Source: Kitasatospora sp. GAS204B (lineage in GTDB: Bacteria > Actinomycetota > Actinomycetes > Streptomycetales > Streptomycetaceae). From it: a stretch of DNA of 64,000 bases. The stretch covers positions 62,001-126,000 of the forward strand of contig NZ_JARZAG010000021.1 in assembly GCF_029892155.1 (NCBI RefSeq), given 5' to 3'. A program made the position numbers and the translations under genes. The first letter of the stretch is position 1. Each line of letters begins with the position of its first letter. Shown here piece by piece: positions 51,257 through 60,068 of this stretch. The notes beneath the pieces are model-generated. The model did not search any database. It was not told the DNA's origin and saw nothing but the letters and a program-made list of their open reading frames with translations.

Positions 51257-51787
51257 ATGGATCCGGTGACTCTTGAGACCGACCGTTTGGTGCTGCGGGC
51301 CTTCACATCCGCCGACGTGGATGCGGTGTACGAAGCCTGCCAGGACGAGGACATCCAGTTCTACACCCCGGTGCCGGTGCCGTACCGGCGTGCGGACGCG
51401 GAGAAGCTCGTCGGCGAGAAGCTGCCCGCTCAGTGGGCCGAGGACAGGGACTACACCCTCGGCGCGTTCCGCAAGGACAGCGGCGCCCTGGTCGGCTCGT
51501 ACTGCCTGACCCTCCTCAGCCGCGGCGTCTGGGAGCTCGGTTACTGGGCGGTCAAGGAGCAGCGCGGCCAGGGCTTTTCGGTGGAGGCCGCTCGAGCCCT
51601 GTGCGACTGGGGCTGGGCCACGCTCGACGTGCACCGCATCGAGTGGTGGGCCATGGCCGGGAACACCGGCTCGCGTGCCGTCGCCGAGAGACTCGGCTTC
51701 ACGGTCGAAGGGACACTGCGCAATCGCGGCATTGCCAACGACGGCAAGCCGCACGACTGGTGGGTGGGCGGACTGCTGAGGCCCTGA
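51257..51787 (+). CDS. GNAT-family N-acetyltransferase (RimJ/RimL-like)
   Basis: 176 residues. TLETDRLVLRAFTSADVDAV at the N-terminus is typical of RimJ/RimL-type acetyltransferases. Motif A is WAVKEQRGQGFSVEAARALCDWGW (acetyl-CoA pyrophosphate loop QRGQGF), followed by RIEWWAMAGNTGSRAVAERLGFTVEGTLRNRG, the conserved motif B with the Asn and Gly-Phe. It acetylates a protein N-terminus or a small amine; substrate unknown. Monocistronic. Confidence 0.9.
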   Translation: MDPVTLETDRLVLRAFTSADVDAVYEACQDEDIQFYTPVPVPYRRADAEKLVGEKLPAQWAEDRDYTLGAFRKDSGALVGSYCLTLLSRGVWELGYWAVKEQRGQGFSVEAARALCDWGWATLDVHRIEWWAMAGNTGSRAVAERLGFTVEGTLRNRGIANDGKPHDWWVGGLLRP

Positions 51788-51928
51788 TGCTCGGGCCGGT
51801 GCTGCGCTGGCTGCGTTAGCTCTTCAGCAGCGACGTTCCCAGCTCAGACAGCTCTGCAGAAGAACGACACCCATTGGTGATCGGCGGGGCAGCCGTGACC
51901 TGACGGTGGCCGCACGGGTTCTTCGAGT

Positions 51929-53170
51929 GTGACCAAGAAGTGGGCCCGTGCGGCCTTGACCCATCCTGCCTTCTGCGGCGTCTCCCGTACACATCTCGGC
52001 GATTTGATCGAAGAGTTGGCCGACCCGTGGCTCGCCCGGTGCGAGTCGGCGCTGTACGAGCGGCGTGGTGCCGAGCGGCAGCGAGAGGCCGGTGCCGGGC
52101 CCAAGCACGACCTGGTCTTCACCTCCCGGCTGCTGGTCACCCTGGTCCACCTGCGCACCGGGCTCCCGCACGCCGCGCTGGCCGAGCTGTACGGCACGGC
52201 CCGCTCCACGGTCTCCCGGGCCATCGGCGAGATCCGGCCGCTGCTGGCAGCACGCGGCTTCGCCGTCCCCGACCGCCCCGGCGTCCGGCTGCGGACCCTG
52301 GCGGACGTGTTCGCCTATGCGGAGGCCGAAGGGATCCGGCTGCGGATCGACGGCGCCGAGACCCAGGTCCGCCGCCCCAAGGCGAACCGACCTGGACGAC
52401 GGGCCTTCGTCTCCGGCAAGAAGAAGCAGAACACCATCAAGACCACCACCATCAGCGACGGCCAGGGCCGCCTGCTGTGGTCGGGCGCCGACCGGCCCGG
52501 CCGCATGCACGACCAGACCGCGATGCGTACCGAGGGCATCGCCGAGCAGCTCCGGTCCCGTCCGAAGGTGACAGCCGAGGTCGACGAGGGCTACCGGGGC
52601 CTGGCCAACGAGTTCCCCGACCAGGTCAGCGCCCCACCGAAGAAGCCGAAGGACGAGGCGCCGCTCGGCGAGCAGTATGCGTGGCGGGAGATGCGACGGC
52701 GACAGTCCTCGGAGCGGATCTGCGTCGAGCACGCCAACGCCGAGCTGCGGCAGTGGCGCCCGCTCCAGCGCTACACCGGCCGACGCGAGGACTACGCCGA
52801 GACCCACCTCGCGATCGCCTCGCTGGTCTCCGACCGCGCAGCCCGCCGGCCGACCCGCAGCAAGCCAAGCACCGAACTCGTGCTCGCCCGACAGGCGGCC
52901 TACTGCTCACCCACCAGTCGACCCGAGTGGCCAGCACACCCAGACCTCAATCGCGGACCAAGTCGTAACTCGCCACAGGCATGCATCGCTGCCGCCGTCC
53001 GGTCCCGTCCGGTCAGCTCGTGCGCAGTGGCTGCCGGTGCAGGAGGTGGTGCATCACGTGCTCCGGGATGGCCGGGTTCGCGGCAGCCGAGGCTGCGGCG
53101 GTGGCGTCGTGGAGCAGCGTGGTCAGCGCGCGTGTGGTCAGGCGTGGGTTGCGGGCCGCTGCTTCTCTGA
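51929..53170 (+). mobile_element. IS5-like DDE transposase gene (3' end replaced)
   Basis: The GTG at 51929 opens a transposase of the IS5/DDE_Tnp_4 type: HTH LPHAALAELYGTARSTVSRAIGEIRPLL, then DDE residues LRIDGAE (D), VTAEVDEGYRGL (D) and CVEHANAELRQWRP (E). The natural protein should end soon after the VLARQAAY region (~52905). The frame instead reads on ~88 codons into unrelated sequence that overlaps an opposing repeat-protein remnant, so the IS right end is deleted or was never adjacent here. I could not find matching terminal inverted repeats. Confidence 0.72.
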
Positions 53171-53411
53171 TGACCCGGTCGGGGTCGTCCAGCAGGCGGA
53201 TGACGGATGCCGGTGACAGCCGTGGGTCGCGCAGGGCCCGCGAGCGCACGCCGCGATCGGGGTCGCGGCTGAACTTCTCGACGAGTTCGGCGGTGGCTGC
53301 GGGGTCTTCGAGGGCGAGTGCGCGCATGTCGGGATTGGGGTCGTCGGCCTACCGCAGGGCTTTCTGGCGTGGGAAGTTGGGGTGTTCCGGAACGGCTTGC
53401 AGTAACCGCAC
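53013..53411 (-). pseudogene. Leucine-rich-variant (LRV) repeat protein remnant with internal amber codon
   Basis: The frame encodes LRV-type repeats of ~24 residues (RALALEDPAATAELVEKFSRDPDRGVRSRALRDPRLSPASVIRLLDDPDRVIREAAARNPRL). A TAG at 53351-53349 breaks it after ...FPRQKALR, with continuation ADDPNPDMRAL in frame. The 5' end is missing as well; upstream sequence is a short direct repeat. An ATG at 53327 could give a 104-residue product but has no clear ribosome site. Overlaps the overrun of the transposase frame on the other strand. Confidence 0.6.
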
Positions 53412-53450
53412 GGCGGCCGGGAGCGCAGCGCTCCGTGTTCCACGGGTCCG

Positions 53451-53474
53451 CGGTTCAGCGGTTCAGCGGTTCAG
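53451..53474. repeat. Three 8-bp tandem repeats
   Basis: CGGTTCAG repeated three times, at the junction between the broken LRV gene and the TetR gene; its third copy overlaps the TetR stop region. A possible recombination or slippage scar. Confidence 0.6.
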
Positions 53475-54079
53475 CGGCTCGGTGCTCCGCTCCCGGGCTC
53501 GGCGGCTGCGGCGCGGTGGCGGAGGCCGTCCATGAGGAGGTCGAGGAGGCGCCCCATCCGGGCCTGGTGCTCCGGTGTCGCGGCGGCGAGTGACAGGCCG
53601 CTCAGGCTGAACAGCACGTCGTCCGGCTCCGCGTCGGAGCGCACCACGCCCGCGGCCGCGCCGGCCTGCAGCAGTTCGGTTATCGCGGCAGTCAGCATCG
53701 TCCGGCTGTGGGAGAAGGGGTCGCCGCCGGAGGCGATCAGGGCGCGCAGGGCGTCGGCCATGCCGCGCTTGGCCGTCATGTACTGGATGAAGCCGTCCAT
53801 CCAGGCGCGCAGCGCCTCGTCCGGTGCCCGGGTCGCCAGGAGCTCTCCGGCGGCGTCGCAGAGGTGCACGAGTTCGCTGCGGTAGGCCGCTTCGACCAGT
53901 TCCTCGCGGGTGGCGAAGTGGCGGTAGAGGGTGCCGATCCCGACGCCGGCCTGCTTGGCGATCGCGTCGAGCGTCACCTCGGGCCCGTCCTGGGAGAAGG
54001 CCTGGACGGCCACTTCGAGCAGTCGGTCGCGGTTGCGCCGCGCGTCGGCGCGCAGCGGCCTGGGTTCGGCGGCGGCCAC
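53471..54079 (-). CDS. TetR-family repressor of the divergent SDR
   Basis: 202 residues from a GTG at 54079 with AAGGAGG 8 nt upstream, preferred over an ATG further up. HTH ~12-60: RRNRDRLLEVAVQAFSQDGPEVTLDAIAKQAGVGIGTLYRHFATREELVEA. The C-terminal domain is of the SbtR-type (TetR_C) with LRAWMDGFIQYMTAKRGMADALRALIASGG. Divergent from an SDR gene; two CGGAG-N4-CTCCG operators lie between them, so autoregulation and control of the SDR are likely. Confidence 0.88.
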   Translation of the reverse strand: MAAAEPRPLRADARRNRDRLLEVAVQAFSQDGPEVTLDAIAKQAGVGIGTLYRHFATREELVEAAYRSELVHLCDAAGELLATRAPDEALRAWMDGFIQYMTAKRGMADALRALIASGGDPFSHSRTMLTAAITELLQAGAAAGVVRSDAEPDDVLFSLSGLSLAAATPEHQARMGRLLDLLMDGLRHRAAAAEPGSGAPSR

Positions 54080-54154
54080 GGGGGTTCCTCCTTCTGGTCC
54101 GGCGTACGGCCGGAGATGGTGGCTCGGTTTCACGGTCGGAGCCCTGCTTGCAAA

Positions 54155-54199
54155 CGGAGCATCCTCCGCTTAGTCTCGAGATATACGGAGGGGCCTCCG
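54155..54199. promoter_or_regulatory. Paired TetR operators
   Basis: CGGAG-CATC-CTCCG at 54155-54168 and CGGAG-GGGC-CTCCG at 54186-54199, centres 31 bp apart (about three helical turns), in the 182-bp divergent region. Confidence 0.65.
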
Positions 54200-54261
54200 G
54201 TTTCCACTCTACAGGCCCCCCGCACCCCAGCTCCAGGCCCTCAGCCAGACGGGAAGCGACC

Positions 54262-55224
54262 ATGACCGCCAGCACCCCCACCCCACGCATCACCACTCCC
54301 TTCGGCGCCGAGTCCACGGCTGCCGAGGTCATCTCGGGCGTCGACCTGACCGGCCGTCGCGCCGTCGTCACCGGCGGGGCCTCCGGGATCGGCGTCGAAA
54401 CCGCGCGTGCCCTCGCCTCGGCCGGCGCGCAGGTCACCCTCGCGGTCCGGGACCTGACCGCGGGAGCCCGTGCCGCCGCGGACATCAGCGCGACGACCGA
54501 CAACCGGGACGTCCACATCGCGCCCCTGGACCTGGCCGACCAGTCCTCCGTCGCGGCGTTCGTCGCCGCCTGGGGCGGACCGCTGGACATCCTGGTCAAC
54601 AACGCCGGGGTGATGGCCTCCCCGGAACTCCGCACGCCGGAGGGCTGGGAACTCCAGTTCGCCACCAACCACTTGGGGCACTTCGCGCTGGCCACCGGAC
54701 TGCACGGAGCGCTCGCGCAGGCCGATGGCGCCCGCGTCGTGGCCGTGAGCTCCAGCGCCCACCACCGCTCGCCGGTCGTCTTCGAGGACATCCACTTCCG
54801 TGAGCGCCCCTACGAGCCCTGGTCCGCCTACGGCCAGTCCAAGACCGCCAACGTGCTGTTCGCGGTCGAGGCCGCCAAGCGCTGGGCCGCGGACCACATC
54901 ACCGTCAACGCCCTGATGCCCGGCGGGATCCGCACCAACCTCCAGCGCTACGTCTCCGAGGAAGAACTCGCCCGGCTGCGCAGCCAGGCCGCGGGCGGCG
55001 CGGAGCTGAAGTGGAAGACGACCGAGCAGGGCGCCGCGACCTCCGTGCTGCTCGCCGCCTCGCCCCTCGTGGAGGGCGTCACCGGACGCTACTTCGAGGA
55101 CTGCAACGAGGCCGTCCGCGGCCAGCTCGGCGCTCGCAACGGCGTCGCGGAGTACGCTCTCGATCCTGAGGCGGCCGCGCTGCTCTGGCGGGTGTCGCAG
55201 GACACGCTGGGTTCGCGCGACTGA
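54262..55224 (+). CDS. SDR-family oxidoreductase
   Basis: 320 residues. Rossmann motif RAVVTGGASGIGVETARALASAGAQVTLAVRD (~33-65), NNAG in DILVNNAGVM, catalytic YGQSK (Tyr and Lys of YxxxK in WSAYGQSKTANVLF), and the VNALMPGGIRTNL phosphate-side loop. WW-domain-oxidoreductase/retinol-dehydrogenase-like SDR, with an N-terminal ~30-residue extension. Controlled by the divergent TetR. Its stop lies inside the first unit of a 15-bp tandem repeat. Confidence 0.88.
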   Translation: MTASTPTPRITTPFGAESTAAEVISGVDLTGRRAVVTGGASGIGVETARALASAGAQVTLAVRDLTAGARAAADISATTDNRDVHIAPLDLADQSSVAAFVAAWGGPLDILVNNAGVMASPELRTPEGWELQFATNHLGHFALATGLHGALAQADGARVVAVSSSAHHRSPVVFEDIHFRERPYEPWSAYGQSKTANVLFAVEAAKRWAADHITVNALMPGGIRTNLQRYVSEEELARLRSQAAGGAELKWKTTEQGAATSVLLAASPLVEGVTGRYFEDCNEAVRGQLGARNGVAEYALDPEAAALLWRVSQDTLGSRD

Positions 55225-55295
55225 CGGATCGCCGGCTGATGGGTCGTCGGCTGACGGATCGCCGGCTGATGGATCGCTGACTGACGGGTCGCCGG
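55221..55295. repeat. Five 15-bp tandem repeats downstream of the SDR
   Basis: Five copies of a unit like CTGACGGATCGCCGG. The first contains the SDR stop codon. The period keeps a reading frame, but no ribosome site opens it. Confidence 0.7.
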
Positions 55296-55325
55296 CTCAT
55301 GGGGAGCCAGGCGAGCCGCCGCACC

Positions 55326-55865
55326 TCAGTCCTGGTCGGACATCGACAGGGCCCCGGTGATCAGGCGGGTGGCGAAGTCGTGGTCGTCGCCGGACATCCG
55401 GTTGATCTGATCCGCGAGCAGGACGGCCGTGGCCTCCAGCGGATTCATCTCGGCCTCGGTCCAGTAACCGTACTGCGCGCGCCACAGGTTGGGGCTCAGG
55501 TCGGTGCCAGCGGCGATGAGCAGGCCGGCCATGGTGGGGATGACCTCGGGGCGGAAGGTCTTGGGCATCATCCGCATCGTGGCCACGACGGTGGGCACCA
55601 CGTACTCGATGACGTCCTTTTCGTGCTCCTCGCAGGCCTTCCGGAGCCAGGTCATGAACATGTAGATGAGCGTGCACGCGCCGTCCAGCAGCGCATTGGC
55701 CTCCGTGGGGCCCAAGGACGCGGTGAACTGGTCCAGCAGCTGCTGCCGTTCGGGGTCCGTCTCACCCGTGCCGTCGTAGATGGATTTGAGTCGGGAGTCG
55801 ATCACCATGAGCGCTCCGCTCACATCGCCGACGGAAGCGTATTCGGGGTCACAGGGCGATGACAC
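55326..55865 (-). CDS. Hypothetical cytoplasmic protein
   Basis: 179 residues from a GTG at 55865 with GAGGAGGAG directly upstream; an ATG at 55808 is the alternative. Mainly helical: VIDSRLKSIYDGTGETDPERQQLLDQFTASLGPTEANALLDGACTLIYMFMTWLRKACEEHEKDVIEYVV, RPEVIPTMAGLLIAAGTDLSPNLWRAQYG, ATAVLLADQINRMSGDDHDFATRLI. No signal or recognised motif. Unknown; a possible regulator-associated adaptor. Confidence 0.6.
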   Translation of the reverse strand: MSSPCDPEYASVGDVSGALMVIDSRLKSIYDGTGETDPERQQLLDQFTASLGPTEANALLDGACTLIYMFMTWLRKACEEHEKDVIEYVVPTVVATMRMMPKTFRPEVIPTMAGLLIAAGTDLSPNLWRAQYGYWTEAEMNPLEATAVLLADQINRMSGDDHDFATRLITGALSMSDQD

Positions 55866-56042
55866 GGGTCTCCTCCTCAAACGCCCGCAGTGGGCAGCGG
55901 GCGGCCTGTTCGTAGAGTAGACCGGCGACCGGATGGGGTCCGGCGAATCCTGATGGAGAACCCTTTGGGGTGACGGCACCGCTCAAACCTCGATGGCACC
56001 GACCTCGACGTGCTCGCCCCGTCTTCAGGGTTGAAAACCGAA

Positions 56043-56075
56043 CGCCCGTACCTGGCCGAAGGCCTGGTACGGGCG
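56043..56075. terminator. Hairpin after the EthD-to-GMC operon
   Basis: Arms CGCCCGTAC and GTACGGGCG with an inner GGCC-GAA-GGCC, ~80 bp downstream of the EthD-like stop at 56155. The rest of 55866-56154 shows no gene. Confidence 0.6.
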
Positions 56076-56154
56076 CCGAACCACGCTGCCGGAAACTCAT
56101 GGGCAGCGCTCAGCCTCGCGAGGCGACGACGCGAGGCGACGACAGCGTCTGCGC

Positions 56155-56463
56155 TCAGACCTCCTCGACGTCTGTGAAGAGGAGCCGCACACCGCCGGTC
56201 GCCAGCTCGAAGACCTTGGAGACGAACGCCGATGCCTCCTCGGTCGTCACCGCCCGGCTGGCCGCGTCGTAGTCGGCGAAGTACAGGTCGAGCACGCGAT
56301 AGGCCGGGGTCGCGCTGCCGTCCTCCTTCGGCCAGACCTTCGCGCTCTCGACCCGCTGGACTCCGGGAATCTTCTTCGCCAGCGCGATCTGGTCGTCGTG
56401 ACCGGCCTCGAAGGCATCGGCGTTCTGCGGGTTCTCGAAGATTGCAGTGATTTTCGTGGGCAT
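56155..56463 (-). CDS. EthD-like/dimeric alpha-beta barrel small protein
   Basis: 102 residues. ITAIFENPQNADAFEAGHDDQIALAKKIPGVQRVESAKVWPKEDGSATPAYRVLDLYFADYDAASRAV and FELATGGVRLLFTDVEEV fit the EthD fold, a ferredoxin-like dimeric barrel that binds small hydrophobic or ring compounds and assists degradation or cyclisation. ATG at 56463; GAGG ~10 nt upstream. Last gene of the operon, 43 bp after the decarboxylase. Confidence 0.75.
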   Translation of the reverse strand: MPTKITAIFENPQNADAFEAGHDDQIALAKKIPGVQRVESAKVWPKEDGSATPAYRVLDLYFADYDAASRAVTTEEASAFVSKVFELATGGVRLLFTDVEEV

Positions 56464-56506
56464 TGTTCTTTTCCTCTCTCCGGTGTTGCGGTCGATGTTC
56501 GTCCTA

Positions 56507-58165
56507 CTACTGGGTCTTCCAATTCGCATTGTCAGGAATCGACTTGTCGGGCACCCGGACCTGGATGATGGACGGGCTGCTGGAGTTCTCCAGCGCACCC
56601 GCCACGGCCTCGCCCAGCTCCCCGTACGTGCTGACCTCCCATCCCTGGCAACCGAACACCTCCGACAGCCTGCTGTAGTTCCACCGGTGCAGGACGCAGG
56701 GCCGGTAGAACGGCTTGTCGGTGTGGAAGACCGATGCGTCGGCGAGCCACTGCTCAACGCCGTAGACGCCGTTGTCGATGACGAAGATGATCGGATTGAG
56801 TCCGAAGCGGGTCTGCGTCGACAGGCACTGGGCGGTCATCTGGAAGCCGCCGTCGCCCGAGAAGACCATGACCCGCTGGTCGGGTCTCTTCGCCAGGCAG
56901 ACACCTGTCGCGGCCGCCGCGCTGTAACCGATCGCCGAGTAGGACGACTGGACGATGAACCCGCTCGGGGCGGGCACATCGAGGAGCAGGCTGCCGAAGT
57001 AGTTCATGCTCGCGTCGCTGCCGACGATGGTGTTCCGGTCGATGTACCGCTGCACGTAGTTGTAGAACCCCTGGTACGTGATCACCTCGGTCCCCGCGAC
57101 AGCCGGCGTGCTCCGGGTCTGCCTCGTCGGCAGTTGCCGCCCGTTGGGCGCGACCTGCTTCGCCGCGAGGATCCCGTCGATCAGGTGCTCCAGCGCGACC
57201 TGTCCGCCGAAGTAGGTGCCGAACTTGACCGCGTCCAGCGAGGCGAACGCGGTCTTGTCGTAGTCCGGCTCCCAGCCCAGGCAGTTGATGTCCGTCAGCC
57301 ACACGCCGAGGGCCAGGACGAAATCGGCCGACGCGACCAGCTCGGTGACGGCCTCCGAGGAGGCCTGGCCGTCGAGCACTCCGGCGAACAGCACATCGTC
57401 CTCGGAGAGGACGGCCTTGCTGAGGAGTTCCGTGACGAAGGGGACGTCCAGCTGCCGGATCAGCCGCAGGGCCTTCTCCTGGAGGCCGAGCCGGTCGATC
57501 TCCACACCGATCCAGATCAGCGGGTTCTCCGCGCTTTCGAGCTTGGCGCAGATCTTTTCGACCGACTCTTCCAGGCTGGTCGGGTCCGACAGGATCCTGG
57601 CCGGCTTCAGCACGCCCTGAGGCGGGTCGCACTCCAAGTCGACCATGTCCTGGAGGAGTTCGAGGTATACCGGGCGCCGTTCACTGATGCACCGGGTCAG
57701 TGCGGAATCTATCAGCATCGGTGCGAGGTCGGGACTGTCGATCCGGACGGCGGCGACCGTGATGTGCTCGAACGACTGGAGGTCCGTTTCGCGTCCGCTG
57801 ATGAAGTGGTGCGCACTGAACCCGGTCTGCTCGAAGGTCAGGGTCTTCTTGATGCTCGGTGTGCCGTTGATCAGCACGATCGGCACCTTCTCGACGTAGG
57901 CGCCGGCGACGGCGTTCACCGCACACAGCGCCCCTGCGGAGTAGGTGACGCAGAGGGCCCCGATGCCCTTCAGCCTCGCGTATCCGTCCGCCGCGTAGCC
58001 GGCGTTCACCTCGTTGACTTCTTCGACGATCTCGATGGTGCTCGGTGTGACGTACCGGTTCAACCACTCGATCGAATAGTCACCCGCGATGGAGAACAGG
58101 TGCTCCAGGCCCAGCTGGCGGAGCCGGTCCACCAGGTACTGTCCCACCGAGTAGCGCTCGTTCAT
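56507..58165 (-). CDS. ThDP-dependent decarboxylase (pyruvate/indolepyruvate decarboxylase-like)
   Basis: 552 residues from the ATG at 58165 (GGGGG upstream); an ATG at 58180 in TGATG coupling with the MBL stop is equally possible. N-terminal PYR domain YSVGQYLVDRLRQLGLEHLFSIAGDYSIEWLNRYV and conserved catalytic Glu in VEEVNEVNAGYAADGYARLKG. C-terminal ThDP site: MVFSGDGGFQMTAQ...NPIIFVIDNGVYGVEQW (GDGX~26NN-type motif). The active-site HH pair of pyruvate decarboxylases is not obvious, so the substrate is probably another 2-keto acid or cyclic dione. Cytoplasmic; part of the eight-gene operon. Confidence 0.87.
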   Translation of the reverse strand: MNERYSVGQYLVDRLRQLGLEHLFSIAGDYSIEWLNRYVTPSTIEIVEEVNEVNAGYAADGYARLKGIGALCVTYSAGALCAVNAVAGAYVEKVPIVLINGTPSIKKTLTFEQTGFSAHHFISGRETDLQSFEHITVAAVRIDSPDLAPMLIDSALTRCISERRPVYLELLQDMVDLECDPPQGVLKPARILSDPTSLEESVEKICAKLESAENPLIWIGVEIDRLGLQEKALRLIRQLDVPFVTELLSKAVLSEDDVLFAGVLDGQASSEAVTELVASADFVLALGVWLTDINCLGWEPDYDKTAFASLDAVKFGTYFGGQVALEHLIDGILAAKQVAPNGRQLPTRQTRSTPAVAGTEVITYQGFYNYVQRYIDRNTIVGSDASMNYFGSLLLDVPAPSGFIVQSSYSAIGYSAAAATGVCLAKRPDQRVMVFSGDGGFQMTAQCLSTQTRFGLNPIIFVIDNGVYGVEQWLADASVFHTDKPFYRPCVLHRWNYSRLSEVFGCQGWEVSTYGELGEAVAGALENSSSPSIIQVRVPDKSIPDNANWKTQ

Positions 58166-58179
58166 GGTGACCCCCGTCA

Positions 58180-59007
58180 TCAGTAGTCGCTCGCGCCGCC
58201 GAAGAGTCGGGGCAGGTAGATGTCGAAGATGCCCGGACACTTGCGTTCGGGGTACCGCTGGAGCATGAACTCCTTGAAGGCGTCGTCCGCCAGGCCGTTG
58301 CCGATGGCCTGCCGAGCGGTCGAGAGGTACTCGATGTTGCGAGCGACTTCGTTCTTGTCGGCCGGCAGGCCGTGGCCCGGCAGGAAAAGCTCGTAGTCCT
58401 CCAGCAGCATGTCCCGCAGAACCCGGATCCAGTGGTCCAGGTGCTTCGTCAGATACAGATGGGTTCCGCTGTAGAGCAGGTCCTGGGCGAAATACACGCT
58501 CAGCTCGGGAAGCCTGATGGTGAGGTGGTAGTCGATCTCGGTGTCCGTCACCCGGTCGAAGACGTACCTGACCCCGTCGATCATCTCCTCGCCCGGGCCG
58601 GCGAGTTTCTGGGGGACGACTATCCGGTCCGGCGCGAGGTCGCCGAGTTTCCAGTGGTCGCTCCTCGAGTCCTCGCCGTGCTCCTCGATGAAGCTCATGG
58701 TCTCGGGCAGCGCGTAGATCGTGACGTCGGCGAACGCGGTCCCCGTGCCGAACCAGTGGTCGGGGTGCCGGTGGGAAAGGTACAGTCTCTCGATCGGCTT
58801 GCCAAGGCTGTCCGCGTACTGTCTGAACGCCTTCGCATAAGGCACCAGGAACTGCCCGTCGACGAGCACCAGCTGGTTCTCGGTTTCGATGATGTGCGTG
58901 GCGTTCGCGATGTTGTTGTACGCGAAGGACGCGACGAAGGTGTGAATGCGGACGTTACCCGCCCGCTTCACGACCATGATGATGGGATCCGACACCTGAG
59001 CCAGCAT
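58180..59007 (-). CDS. MBL-fold metallo-hydrolase
   Basis: 275 residues; GAGAGG ~7 nt before the ATG at 59007. Metal motif LSHRHPDHWFGTG (HxHxDH), later metal acid FAQDLLYSGTH and PGHGLP His. The N-terminal ATHIIETENQLVLVDGQFLVPYAKAFRQYADSLGK is typical of the family. No signal peptide. Substrate could be a lactone or thioester formed in the pathway; a SoxH-like or AHL-lactonase-like role cannot be told from sequence. 31 bp downstream of the TIM-barrel isomerase. Confidence 0.85.
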   Translation of the reverse strand: MLAQVSDPIIMVVKRAGNVRIHTFVASFAYNNIANATHIIETENQLVLVDGQFLVPYAKAFRQYADSLGKPIERLYLSHRHPDHWFGTGTAFADVTIYALPETMSFIEEHGEDSRSDHWKLGDLAPDRIVVPQKLAGPGEEMIDGVRYVFDRVTDTEIDYHLTIRLPELSVYFAQDLLYSGTHLYLTKHLDHWIRVLRDMLLEDYELFLPGHGLPADKNEVARNIEYLSTARQAIGNGLADDAFKEFMLQRYPERKCPGIFDIYLPRLFGGASDY

Positions 59008-59038
59008 TCGGGGACCTCTCTGCCGTGATGGATCGACG

Positions 59039-60040
59039 TCAGGCGGACGGGAGCTGTGCCCGCACTTCCTCCAGCGCGGCTGAGGCGACGTCGTAGGCGC
59101 TGTCGACGCCGCGCACCGGGTCGTCCTCACCGGGCCGCCAGAAGCGCCGGCGCGCCATGCGCATCGAGCTGTCGAACGGCGGAATCGCGTTGAACACCTC
59201 GACCAGGTAAGGCCCGTGGTAGACCGGCTCGATCTCCTTCCGGACGATGTCCCACGGGATCCAGCTGTCCCGCACCGCACCTCGGTCGGGTGCGGAGATG
59301 TGGACGTAGCAGAGCCGGTCCTGCCGCGCGGCTCGGGCGACGTTGGCCTTGAAGACCGACGGCCCCCGGCTCTCCATCACCACCTGAGCGGTGTCGACCG
59401 TCACGCCACCGCACGAGGGCCCGAGGTCGTCGAGGAAGTCCAGCACCTCCGAGACCGTGTTGGGCGGGGGTGTCTCCCAGCTCTTGACGGGCTCGATGGC
59501 GAGCTTCACCTGCTGCGCCGCGGCGTACTCCGCGAGCTCCTCGAAGACGGAACGCGCCGCGTGGTAGCGCGACTTCATCCAGTCCTGGAGGGCGTCGCTC
59601 CAGATCGGCGCACCGGCGTCCGTGACCGGGAAGACCCCGTAGGGGTAGAGGAACGGCCCCGACATGATCGAGTCGCCGCCCAGGACCCGGGTGATGTCGA
59701 CCCGCGACTTCAGGTAGGACAGGGCCTGCCTGCGCTGCTCCTCGTAGGGCGACGTCGGGTCGAAGGTCCGGGTGGTCCCGACGTTGGTGGTGAACTTGAC
59801 CTCCCTCAGCCCCGCCTCGTCGAACGCCTTTTTGAGACCGACGTAGCTCTCGACCTCGGTCCGATGGTCGACGGTCGCGGGTTGGGAGGCGATGTGCAGG
59901 TCGAAGCCGTCGTAGCCGATGTCGGTCAGGGCCTGCAGATGACTGATCAGAACCTGGGTGTAGTCCGAGTCCTGCGGCCGCAGATCGGCCGTGAACATGA
60001 AGAAGCTGAAGTAGACGTCCCGGCTGGATGCCGCGTTCAT
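59039..60040 (-). CDS. Sugar-phosphate isomerase/epimerase-like TIM-barrel protein
   Basis: 333 residues. Xylose-isomerase-like barrel: FMFTADLRPQ at strand 1, IGYDGFDLHIAS, LAIEPVKSWETPPPNT (metal Glu), GVTVDTAQVVMESRG (Asp), CYVHISAPDRGAVRDSW (His) and YLVEVFNAIPPFDSSMRMARRRFW (Glu). The metal set of D-psicose/D-tagatose 3-epimerase-type enzymes is therefore present. It may isomerise or cleave an oxidised sugar or cyclitol. Separate from, but homologous in fold to, the IolE-like neighbour 28 bp upstream. Confidence 0.82.
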   Translation of the reverse strand: MNAASSRDVYFSFFMFTADLRPQDSDYTQVLISHLQALTDIGYDGFDLHIASQPATVDHRTEVESYVGLKKAFDEAGLREVKFTTNVGTTRTFDPTSPYEEQRRQALSYLKSRVDITRVLGGDSIMSGPFLYPYGVFPVTDAGAPIWSDALQDWMKSRYHAARSVFEELAEYAAAQQVKLAIEPVKSWETPPPNTVSEVLDFLDDLGPSCGGVTVDTAQVVMESRGPSVFKANVARAARQDRLCYVHISAPDRGAVRDSWIPWDIVRKEIEPVYHGPYLVEVFNAIPPFDSSMRMARRRFWRPGEDDPVRGVDSAYDVASAALEEVRAQLPSA

Positions 60041-60068
60041 TCCTGGTGTCCTCGCTGTTCTGAGTTCG

